This document shows, in pieces, positions 16,419 through 21,883 of a DNA stretch of 33,517 nt. How positions within the stretch are numbered: the first letter of the stretch is position 1; every line of letters starts with the position of its first letter. The translations under genes were made by a program, and so were the position numbers. The notes under the pieces are model-generated. The model saw nothing but the letters and a program-made list of their open reading frames with translations, searched no databases and was not told where the DNA came from. This DNA is from a virus: positions 1 through 33,517 of the IMG/VR virus record IMGVR_UViG_3300043773_000654. The stretch is one strand, 5' to 3'.

Positions 16419-16837
16419 ACGATTGTCATTTTCCAGTTAGTTAATTCGTAGTGGGGTTTATCTGAAAAGTTCTTAAAATTACCGCCCCAAGTTAACTTAT
16501 TGCTTACCGATTGCAGTAGTTCCCAAAACTCTTTGAAATGCTTTGCCGAATAGTCTAACTCACGTTTGCCAACCTTTACAAAGGCAATGTCAAAGGCACG
16601 TGATGGGTAATAATTGTGCGGTGATTGCCCAGCACGAGCATTAGTGATTTTTGGTCGTTTATGAAAATACACTTCCTGCATTGCATTATTTCTATAAGTA
16701 CACACAATTATAACGTGAACATCGTTGTGTGTTGCGTTAAATTGCGCTTCGGCTTTCTTGTAGGCATTGGCTAATGTTGGGTGTAAATCCTCAATTAATC
16801 TCGATTCAAAGGGCTTGGTTTCATCTTTTGGTTTCAT
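16415..16837 (-). CDS. Endolysin, M15-type peptidase (L-Ala-D-Glu/D-Ala carboxypeptidase-like)
   Basis: I choose the ATG at 16837 (MKPKDETKPF), giving 140 residues; the frame continues upstream but there it overlaps another gene. The zinc peptidase M15 signature is clear: SPHNYYPSRAFDIAF with His74 and Asp83, and WGGNFKNFSDKPHYEL with Trp117, Asp126 and His129. The conserved ESR near residue 11 is also typical of phage M15 lysins. It should cleave stem peptides of peptidoglycan in the periplasm. No signal peptide or wall-binding domain is seen, so release through a holin is expected, and a holin candidate lies downstream. Confidence 0.88.
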   Translation of the reverse strand: MKPKDETKPFESRLIEDLHPTLANAYKKAEAQFNATHNDVHVIIVCTYRNNAMQEVYFHKRPKITNARAGQSPHNYYPSRAFDIAFVKVGKRELDYSAKHFKEFWELLQSVSNKLTWGGNFKNFSDKPHYELTNWKMTIV

Positions 16838-16841
16838 AATA

Positions 16842-17054
16842 TTATTTTTTTTTAAATTGTTCGTTGTAGTATAGTTCTGCATTTGCTCTTTGGTCTTCAT
16901 CATTCCACCCATTATTAGAATAAGCATCTATTATCTGCTTCTTTTCAATTTCTTTGGCTTGGTTAAATAATAAACTTATCTCTGAAAGTCTACAATCTTT
17001 TTTTATTTCCGTAAGATGTTCCATTAACCACTCAACTGCGGTTTGTTTGCTCAT
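16842..17054 (-). CDS. AVEW-family mini-protein, copy 3 (70 aa)
   Basis: I choose ATG 17054 (MSKQTAVEWLMEHLTEIKKD), because the longer frame overlaps the upstream gene. The 70-residue acidic helical product shares with two neighbours the layout AVEW[LI]..xL, then AK.[IM]EK.QI..[AG]Y, and the ending YYNE.F. It ends in EQFKKK, the same as the neighbouring gene at 17056, and the bases around both 3' ends are nearly identical, which suggests local duplication. It lies five bases before the endolysin start. Function is unknown. Confidence 0.7.
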   Translation of the reverse strand: MSKQTAVEWLMEHLTEIKKDCRLSEISLLFNQAKEIEKKQIIDAYSNNGWNDEDQRANAELYYNEQFKKK

Positions 17055-17055
17055 A

Positions 17056-17283
17056 TTATTTCTTTTTAAATTGTTCAATAAATTTAATTACTTCTTCACA
17101 CATTCTAGATGATGAGTAAGGTCTACGTTCAGTTATTTCTGAATAAAGAAATTGTAGTATTTGTTCTTGTTGCCACTCAGCACCATTAATAAAATCATTT
17201 GCTGCACCAACATAACCATAAGGTATTGGCAATTTTATATTATCATATCTAGCTGCTCTTTCTTCAAGTGTTTCTTTTTCCAT
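17056..17283 (-). CDS. GAEWQ-type mini-protein, 75 aa
   Basis: The 75-residue product starts MEKETLEERAARYDN and contains FINGAEWQQEQIL near residue 31, a motif of small proteins frequent in Bacteroidota phages in my memory. It ends in EQFKKK like the next gene. Predicted mainly helical and soluble. It is one of five tandem small genes between the 138-residue protein and the endolysin; spacing is one or two bases. No known function. Confidence 0.65.
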   Translation of the reverse strand: MEKETLEERAARYDNIKLPIPYGYVGAANDFINGAEWQQEQILQFLYSEITERRPYSSSRMCEEVIKFIEQFKKK

Positions 17284-17284
17284 A

Positions 17285-17473
17285 TTAATCCTGTTTAAAA
17301 GTTTCTAATGGTGGCATTCCATAATTAATTATTGCTCTTTCATATGCTGATTTTATCTGCTCCTTTTCCATTGCTTTGGCTTGTTCAAGTAATTCATCAA
17401 TGTACTTTTGTTGTAAAGATACAGATGGAGCAAGTTGTTCAACTATCCATTCTACTGCTGTGACTTGTTTCAT
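17285..17473 (-). CDS. AVEW-family mini-protein, copy 2 (62 aa)
   Basis: The 62-residue product, MKQVTAVEWIVEQL..., carries the family blocks TAVEWI near residue 5, then LLEQAKAMEKEQIKSAY near residues 29-45. It lacks the YYNE.F ending of the two sister copies and ends in FKQD. The start overlaps the upstream stop by four bases (ATGA). Soluble and helical; function unknown. Confidence 0.7.
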   Translation of the reverse strand: MKQVTAVEWIVEQLAPSVSLQQKYIDELLEQAKAMEKEQIKSAYERAIINYGMPPLETFKQD

Positions 17474-17691
17474 AGGTTGTTTATTTCGGTTTTAACTTGT
17501 TGCCAGTAAATGTGTTGTTCCATTTCATAGCTTTCTTTAGGACATTGAGCGGGATAGCATTCTAATACCTCATCAACTACTATCAATGCTGCTTGTTTTG
17601 AAAAGTATTTATTTGATTGACCACCATTGTAACCAGCGCAAATTGGCTTGTATTTGTTAAATAATTCTTCTGCTTTTTCTTTTGCTTCCAT
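17470..17691 (-). CDS. Small helical protein, 73 aa
   Basis: The 73-residue product begins MEAKEKAEELFNKYKPI and has a central AALIVVDEVLECYP helix. This resembles a second widespread family of tiny Bacteroidota-phage proteins that occurs next to AVEW proteins. Its start shares one base with the upstream stop and its end overlaps the next gene by four bases, so translation is coupled throughout the cluster. Function unknown. Confidence 0.65.
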   Translation of the reverse strand: MEAKEKAEELFNKYKPICAGYNGGQSNKYFSKQAALIVVDEVLECYPAQCPKESYEMEQHIYWQQVKTEINNL

Positions 17692-17888
17692 TAGTCTTGT
17701 TTATTAAAGTTTTCGTTATAATACTCCTGCGCATTGTAATCCTTGGGCATTATAGCCCTTGAATAGCCAACGTGGTAGCCATTGATTATGTTTTGCTTTT
17801 CGATTTCTTTCGCTAATTTTAGCAACTCTTTTGGAATGGCTAACTCATTCGCTAACCATTCAACTGCGCTTATTTGTTTTGTGGGCAT
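17691..17888 (-). CDS. AVEW-family mini-protein, copy 1 (65 aa)
   Basis: The 65-residue product reads MPTKQISAVEWLANELAIPK, then LLKLAKEIEKQNIINGY, and ends with EYYNENFNKQD. These three blocks match copy 3 (17054) and partly copy 2 (17473). The gene starts one base after the 138-residue gene ends and is the first member of the cluster in the direction of transcription. Function unknown; a helical, acidic, soluble protein is expected. Confidence 0.7.
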   Translation of the reverse strand: MPTKQISAVEWLANELAIPKELLKLAKEIEKQNIINGYHVGYSRAIMPKDYNAQEYYNENFNKQD

Positions 17889-17889
17889 C

Positions 17890-18306
17890 TTATTTTATTT
17901 TCAAATTATTTATCTGTATCTCAATAGGCACTTGCACACCCTCTACACCATCTTTTTCAGCATAATTTCCAAGCAAATAGCCAATAGGAAAAGAACACTT
18001 CGGTGCTACTCTAAATGCGTAACCATCGTTAGCCTTACACTCGATGTAATAGCCCCAGTGCAATCTACATTTAACAAGTTCACCAATTTGATATCTGCCT
18101 AACCTCTGAATTATACGCTGGCCTTTAATATACGCATAAAAATATAACACACAATAATCTTCCTCTTTTCGGATGCCAAGCCTAATGCTATTGTAGTGAT
18201 GCCAACCTTTGCTGAAGCCTATGACCTTTTGCACACCTTCGGACTTGTCGATGTCTGGCACAATAAATTCGCAGGTTAACTTTGTTGGTTTCCAAAGTAG
18301 TTTCAT
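17890..18306 (-). CDS. Hypothetical protein, 138 aa
   Basis: The product is 138 residues, basic and rich in aromatic residues and beta-prone stretches (YCVLYFYAYIKGQRIIQRLG, CRLHWGYYIECKANDGYAFRV). It looks like a compact beta-rich domain. I do not recognise it. It overlaps the upstream membrane-protein gene by four bases and is followed at two bases by the AVEW cluster, so it belongs to the leftward operon. Confidence 0.6.
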   Translation of the reverse strand: MKLLWKPTKLTCEFIVPDIDKSEGVQKVIGFSKGWHHYNSIRLGIRKEEDYCVLYFYAYIKGQRIIQRLGRYQIGELVKCRLHWGYYIECKANDGYAFRVAPKCSFPIGYLLGNYAEKDGVEGVQVPIEIQINNLKIK

Positions 18307-18494
18307 TTCTTAAGCCATTGTTGCATAAACCCTGCGCCACATACCGCACTTGTTAGCGAGGCGCAAAAGGATAGTGTAAATGTAAGTAACTCGGAATTGC
18401 CAAAGAAAACCCCAGTCATTGCGAATTTAACTGCCCAAAAGGACATAAATAGGGCTGATAATGCCCAAAGGATAAGTGATGGTTTTGTTTTCAT
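18303..18494 (-). CDS. Small two-span membrane protein, 63 aa
   Basis: The 63-residue product has two hydrophobic segments (about 6-27 and 36-57) and a short basic end QQWLKK. It is the second gene of the leftward operon, three bases after the 57-residue gene. Possible roles include superinfection exclusion or holin-like function, but nothing in the sequence decides this. Confidence 0.6.
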   Translation of the reverse strand: MKTKPSLILWALSALFMSFWAVKFAMTGVFFGNSELLTFTLSFCASLTSAVCGAGFMQQWLKK

Positions 18495-18497
18495 AGT

Positions 18498-18671
18498 TTA
18501 AAAGTTTTCGGGATCTAATTCTTCGTTTAAAAGTTGTTCTAATTTAGGGCTTAAATGTACTGATGTTTTTCCATTTGTGATGTCGGTAAGCACCCAGCCA
18601 CCACGAATGTTGTTTTCGCGGTCATCATTCTCGTAATCAAAGTGCAATGTCAATGTTAGTGTTGTTGTCAT
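18498..18671 (-). CDS. Small acidic protein, 57 aa, first gene of the leftward operon
   Basis: A 58-codon frame encodes MTTTLTLTLHFDYENDDREN followed by GGWVLTDITNGKTSV and an acidic end ELDPENF. The beta-strand start and acidic helical end suggest a small folded domain. It is the first gene after the strong leftward promoter at 18694-18724, with a leader of about 20 bases, so it should be among the most transcribed genes of this arm. I do not recognise it. Confidence 0.65.
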   Translation of the reverse strand: MTTTLTLTLHFDYENDDRENNIRGGWVLTDITNGKTSVHLSPKLEQLLNEELDPENF

Positions 18672-18693
18672 AGTTATTAGTTTTAAATTTTGG

Positions 18694-18724
18694 CAAATAT
18701 AAAATAATCTTTTTTAAATACAAA
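18694..18724 (-). promoter_or_regulatory. Leftward promoter (divergent pair)
   Basis: Minus-strand TTTG (complement of 18721-18724), 19 bases, then TATATTTG (complement of 18694-18701) matches the Bacteroidota consensus fully. The intergenic DNA is very AT-rich. It would drive the leftward operon starting at 18671. Confidence 0.75.
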
Positions 18725-18755
18725 TTTTATTTTTAAAAATATTGTTGTAGGTTTG
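18725..18755 (+). promoter_or_regulatory. Rightward promoter (divergent pair)
   Basis: TTTT (18725-18728, one mismatch to TTTG), 19 bases, then TAGGTTTG (18748-18755). It directly abuts the leftward -33 box, so the two promoters are back to back and could compete or share a regulator. It would drive genes from 18780. Confidence 0.6.
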
Positions 18756-18779
18756 CGGTCGAAATTAATAACTAACAAA

Positions 18780-18983
18780 ATGAAAGCAGTAATAGAAGAA
18801 ATATCAATAACATACACCCAAGAATGTGATGAATCAAGCCAAGACTGGCAATCAATTAAAATGTTTACAAACGATAATGGAGCATGTAAATACATAGTTT
18901 TTCAAACCGAACGATGGGCTATTGACAGTATTGATGAACTTGTAGAAATACTTAACGACTTTAAACTTAAAGCAGGAATATAA
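18780..18983 (+). CDS. Small early protein, 67 aa
   Basis: ATG 18780 is preceded by TAACAAA, the usual leader form in this genome; a TTG-initiated extension to 18753 overlaps the promoter and is rejected. The 67-residue acidic product (MKAVIEEISITYTQECDESS, then VFQTERWAIDSIDELVEIL) looks like a small alpha/beta protein. It is the first rightward gene, so likely early. Family not recognised. Confidence 0.65.
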   Translation: MKAVIEEISITYTQECDESSQDWQSIKMFTNDNGACKYIVFQTERWAIDSIDELVEILNDFKLKAGI

Positions 18984-19004
18984 ACTAACAAAACAACTAA
19001 CAAA

Positions 19005-19172
19005 ATGAAAGCACTAATCCAAAAACTACTATTCGGTTACCGAAACAACCCCGATGCGTACACTCCCAAAGGAGGCGCAAAATTAACGTACAAAGGTGGC
19101 AACGCTGAAGCCATACATTCAGCATTAGTGTTAATGCAATACCAAATCAAACATGCCAAAGGAATCAATTAA
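19005..19172 (+). CDS. Small basic protein, 55 aa
   Basis: A 56-codon frame preceded by CTAACAAA encodes MKALIQKLLFGYRNNPDAYT and then a Gly/Lys-rich middle (PKGGAKLTYKGGNAEA) and a helical end. The start sequence repeats the leader of the previous gene (ACTAACAAAATGAAAGCA in both), which supports it. It overlaps the next gene by 20 bases. Function unknown. Confidence 0.6.
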   Translation: MKALIQKLLFGYRNNPDAYTPKGGAKLTYKGGNAEAIHSALVLMQYQIKHAKGIN

Positions 19173-19530
19173 AACACGCAACCGTAAGATAAGCCGCTAT
19201 ATTAGTGATGCCTACGTTAACATCATAAGACCTGAAGCAATCGACCCTAAACATTGGGATATGTGGCTAAAACATAATGCAGGCCTAACGCAAGTTGAAA
19301 TCGCTATGTTATTCCACGTAAAGAAGTTTGAGGTGGTCCAAATACTTGCAACGGTTGTGGAGCTTTTAAAGTACAAACCGAAAATAATAGAAAAGGAATG
19401 GACTCAAGAATTTCGTGTATGGATAGATGGGCAGTTGTTTCGCGATAAGATAAGGGCTAAACTACATGATGCTTATAAGGTGGCAAGAAAAACGAATACA
19501 AATCAGTTATTAATAATGTCAGAAGTATGA
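19153..19530 (+). CDS. Possible DNA-binding protein, 125 aa
   Basis: The 125-residue basic product has a central LTQVEIAMLFHVKKFEVVQIL stretch (described by position, about residues 45-65) that reads like a helix-turn-helix with a recognition helix FEVVQILATVV. Basic patches at both ends (KTRNRKISR, RDKIRAKLHDAYK) would suit nucleic-acid binding. It lies in the early region and overlaps the next gene by four bases. It could be an early transcription regulator; no family is recognised. Confidence 0.5.
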   Translation: MPKESIKTRNRKISRYISDAYVNIIRPEAIDPKHWDMWLKHNAGLTQVEIAMLFHVKKFEVVQILATVVELLKYKPKIIEKEWTQEFRVWIDGQLFRDKIRAKLHDAYKVARKTNTNQLLIMSEV

Positions 19531-19775
19531 ACATAACCGCAGAACAACCCCGCATCAAACCAAGCAACACCCAACTTAAACAAGAATACAAACAGATGTT
19601 AGCACTTGTTGAACACAATGGATCAAGGCCCGCTAAATGTAATCCGATAACCGAAGCGGCTAAACAATTTGGCTACACTCGGCCAGGTATTGCGCGTTTA
19701 ATGAATGGTAAAGTTGACCGTTGGAAGCCACAACATTTCATGATTTATGATTTTCTTAAAGCATATTTAACATAA
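19527..19775 (+). CDS. Possible helix-turn-helix protein, 82 aa
   Basis: The 82-residue product carries ITEAAKQFGYTRPGIARLMN near residues 42-61, with the AAKxFGxTRxGIxRLM pattern of a small HTH that recognises DNA. The rest is short and polar. Coupled by four bases to the upstream gene. It may regulate the nearby divergent or downstream promoters; this is inference from motif and position. Confidence 0.6.
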   Translation: MNITAEQPRIKPSNTQLKQEYKQMLALVEHNGSRPAKCNPITEAAKQFGYTRPGIARLMNGKVDRWKPQHFMIYDFLKAYLT

Positions 19776-19801
19776 ATTAACACTTTAGTTGAAAATATTA
19801 T

Positions 19802-19831
19802 TTTGAGGTAAACTAATTAAAACTATATTTG
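19802..19831 (+). promoter_or_regulatory. Promoter for the recombination genes
   Basis: TTTG at 19802-19805, 18 bases, then TATATTTG at 19824-19831, followed by an A-rich leader (CTAACA...AACTAACATG) to ATG 19866. It lies in a 90-base gap between genes. Confidence 0.65.
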
Positions 19832-19865
19832 TACCCATAATTACTAACAATAACAACAAACTAAC

Positions 19866-20186
19866 ATGAAATCAATTCACATTAAAAAACAAATTACAAC
19901 CGTTACAACGTGGTTTAACGATGAGCAAAAACAAAAAATTGAACACGAAAGCGATTCACAACACTTTTATTTTTGGGATGATGGCAAAATAGCAGCATCA
20001 TTTGAGCAAAAGGATGCAGCCGATTTGTTAAAGAAATGCGATGCGCTAATTAGTGCTGGCTTCAACGAAATGGATTTAAGCGGTCAAGACTTCATCCCTA
20101 ACAATGCTTTTCTTTCAATCGTGCTTTCACAATACTTGCACGTTCCAAAAATCGATACAATTCATAATAATTCTAATCATAATTAA
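19866..20186 (+). CDS. Hypothetical early protein, 106 aa
   Basis: The 106-residue product starts MKSIHIKKQITTVTTWFNDE and has a KDAADLLKKCDALISAGFN helix pair and a low-complexity His/Asn end (IHNNSNHN). Acidic to neutral, soluble. First gene behind the promoter at 19802 and placed next to the SSB-like gene, so a DNA-metabolism link is possible but not shown. Confidence 0.55.
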   Translation: MKSIHIKKQITTVTTWFNDEQKQKIEHESDSQHFYFWDDGKIAASFEQKDAADLLKKCDALISAGFNEMDLSGQDFIPNNAFLSIVLSQYLHVPKIDTIHNNSNHN

Positions 20187-20198
20187 TAAATAAATCAA

Positions 20199-20555
20199 AT
20201 GACAATTAAAGGCACAATTAAGCGCATAGGCGCAACAGTATCAGTTAGTGATGGTAAATTCTCCAAGAGAGAATTAATCCTAACAACAAATGACCAGTAT
20301 CCGCAAATAGTATCAATCGAATTGCAGCAGAAATCCTGCTCATTAGCAGATGACTTAAAAGTAGGTCAGGACATTGAAGCTCACATCAATATTCGTGGGC
20401 GCGAGTGGACATCACCACAAGGTGAAGTTAAGGTGTTTAACACTATTGCGTGTTGGAAAGTGGATGCGAATCCGTTTACACAAACAGAAGACCCACAAGC
20501 AAGCTATTCAAAGCCAGTGCAAAAGAATGATGTTGAAAGCGATCTTCCATTTTAG
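20199..20555 (+). CDS. SSB-like OB-fold protein (DUF3127-like)
   Basis: The 118-residue product has an OB-fold-like series of strands (IKGTIKRIGATVSV, KRELILTT, IVSIELQQ, IEAHINIRGRE, FNTIACWKVDA) followed by a disordered linker and the end ESDLPF. The last residues mimic the acidic DDIPF tip of bacterial SSB, which recruits replication and repair proteins. Length and pattern match the DUF3127 group found in Bacteroidota. It probably coats single-stranded DNA for the annealing protein encoded next. The OB fold is inferred by eye. Confidence 0.75.
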   Translation: MTIKGTIKRIGATVSVSDGKFSKRELILTTNDQYPQIVSIELQQKSCSLADDLKVGQDIEAHINIRGREWTSPQGEVKVFNTIACWKVDANPFTQTEDPQASYSKPVQKNDVESDLPF

Positions 20556-20580
20556 TTTTAACCCTTAATACATAATAACA

Positions 20581-21276
20581 ATGAACACACAAGTAACAAC
20601 AGTAACAACAATTAACACTACTGATATAATGAATATCAGTAAAGCATTTTACGAATCGGGAATGTTTACCGACATTAAAAGTGTTGCGCAGGCTATGGTC
20701 AAAATATCCGCAGGGCAAGAAATCGGAATACCTCCATTTGCTGCAATGACTGGCATTCACATCATTCAAGGAAAGCCAACAATTGGCGCAGGTTTAATTG
20801 CATCAAGGTTAAAAGGTAGCGGTAAGTATGATTACAGAGTAGTTGAGGCCTCTGAAAAGGTTTGCAGTATAGATTTCTATCAAGGTAACACAAAGATAGG
20901 TAATAGCACATTCACTATTGAGGATGCAAGAAAAGCACTTACCAAGAACATCGACAAATTTCCTAAAAATATGCTATTTGCAAGGGCAATTAGTAATGGT
21001 GTTAAATGGTATTGCCCAGATATATTTAGCGGTCCAGTGTATGTGCCAGAGGAAATGCAAGTAGTGACAACTGAAGAAGCTACACACATTGAGGTTGACA
21101 CAACTATTGATGAAATTATTAATGACATTCAAGTGTGCGTTAGTTTAAATGAATTACAAGCTATTTGGAAAGCAGTTCCTAAAGACATTAAACTTGACTT
21201 AAGAGTGTTGGCTGCAAAAGATGATATGAAAGCTAAATTAACAACTATCTCATTAACACCTAAAATCGAAGCATAA
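20581..21276 (+). CDS. RecT-like single-strand annealing protein candidate
   Basis: The 231-residue product has conserved-looking blocks: IPPFAAMTGIHIIQGKPTIG near residues 57-76 and MLFARAISNGVKWYCPDIFS near 137-156, followed by GPVYVPEE. I remember this pattern from proteins annotated as RecT-family recombinases, which form rings or filaments on single-stranded DNA and anneal complementary strands. The context agrees: an SSB-like gene before and a Gp157-family gene after. The start ATG has a TAATAACA leader and the stop overlaps the next ATG (TAATG). Assignment rests on memory of motifs and on context. Confidence 0.6.
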   Translation: MNTQVTTVTTINTTDIMNISKAFYESGMFTDIKSVAQAMVKISAGQEIGIPPFAAMTGIHIIQGKPTIGAGLIASRLKGSGKYDYRVVEASEKVCSIDFYQGNTKIGNSTFTIEDARKALTKNIDKFPKNMLFARAISNGVKWYCPDIFSGPVYVPEEMQVVTTEEATHIEVDTTIDEIINDIQVCVSLNELQAIWKAVPKDIKLDLRVLAAKDDMKAKLTTISLTPKIEA

Positions 21277-21770
21277 TGAAACTAACAATCTATCAAATTG
21301 AACAAAGCTATAACCAATTAGCTGAAGAATTAATCGAAAATGGTGGGGAACTTACCCCATCATTAGAAGAAGCACTTGCCATTACTGAAGAACAGTTGCA
21401 AAACAAATCAGTAGCCTATTCATTTGTTATAAAGCAAATGGATGCAGATGTTGACATTATTGATGCTGAAATAAAGAGGTTGCAGGCAGCGAAAAAGCAA
21501 CGTGAGAAAGCATCGGATTATTTAAAGGATCGCATTAAACACGCAATGGATTTATTTAGCATTGATGAAATTAAGACACCTTTGGTCAAGATTAACTTTC
21601 GCAAATCGGAAACAGTTGAGGTGGATGATGTCAACCAACTGCCTGCTGCATACAAGGTAGTAAAGGTAACCGAACAAGCAGATAAGGCAGCTATTAAGGC
21701 AGCATTAAAGGATGGTGTTGAAGTTGCTGGATGCAGTATAGCAACACATCGTAATTTGCAGATTAAGTAA
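21276..21770 (+). CDS. Siphovirus Gp157-family protein
   Basis: The 164-residue product has the hallmarks of the Gp157 family: an N-terminal EQSYNQLAEELIENGGELTP, a long coiled coil (DVDIIDAEIKRLQAAKKQRE) and a C-terminal part with IKTPLVKINFRKSETVEVDD and LPAAYKV. Gp157 proteins are common in siphophage recombination modules next to SSB and annealing genes; the Streptococcus phage member was linked to phage resistance. The molecular role is unknown. The 3' end holds the -33 box of the next promoter. Confidence 0.8.
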   Translation: MKLTIYQIEQSYNQLAEELIENGGELTPSLEEALAITEEQLQNKSVAYSFVIKQMDADVDIIDAEIKRLQAAKKQREKASDYLKDRIKHAMDLFSIDEIKTPLVKINFRKSETVEVDDVNQLPAAYKVVKVTEQADKAAIKAALKDGVEVAGCSIATHRNLQIK

Positions 21771-21786
21771 TTAATTTATATATTTG
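21755..21786 (+). promoter_or_regulatory. Promoter for structured leader and primase gene
   Basis: TTTG at 21755-21758 inside the end of the Gp157 gene, 20 bases, then TATATTTG at 21779-21786: a full match to the Bacteroidota consensus. Transcription should start near 21791-21794, directly at the base of the first inverted-repeat arm. Confidence 0.75.
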
Positions 21787-21790
21787 CATT

Positions 21791-21880
21791 GTGGAGTTGC
21801 GGCCACTAAAAAAATATTATTAACAAGCCTTTAGGTGAGTAGGGAGCCGCAACCCCGAAAACCAAAGGCTTTATTTATTT
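21791..21880 (+). ncRNA. Structured RNA leader with H-type pseudoknot potential
   Basis: Two 8-bp inverted repeats interleave. Stem 1 pairs GTTGCGGC (21796-21803) with GCCGCAAC (21846-21853); stem 2 pairs AAGCCTTT (21825-21832) with AAAGGCTT (21864-21871). The order arm1-arm2-arm1'-arm2' is that of an H-type pseudoknot. A local 4-bp hairpin, GTGG (21791-21794) with CCAC (21803-21806), would compete with stem 1. Stem 2 alone is followed by TTATTTATTTTAT and could act as a terminator. The leader is about 90 bases, far longer than others here, and ends two or three bases before ATG 21884. It could be a cis-regulator, an attenuator or a small RNA. No known riboswitch or ribozyme class was recognised. 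Confidence 0.65.
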
Positions 21881-21883
21881 TAT

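Noticed and set aside
18753-18779. TTG-initiated extension of the 67-residue early gene
   Set aside because: It would start inside the -7 promoter element; the ATG at 18780 has the usual AACAAA leader.
21791-21880. Hammerhead, HDV-like or known riboswitch in the primase leader
   Set aside because: The CCGAAAACC segment recalls a hammerhead GAAA, but no CUGANGA core is present, and the extra HDV hairpin P3 is missing; no known riboswitch core was recognised.
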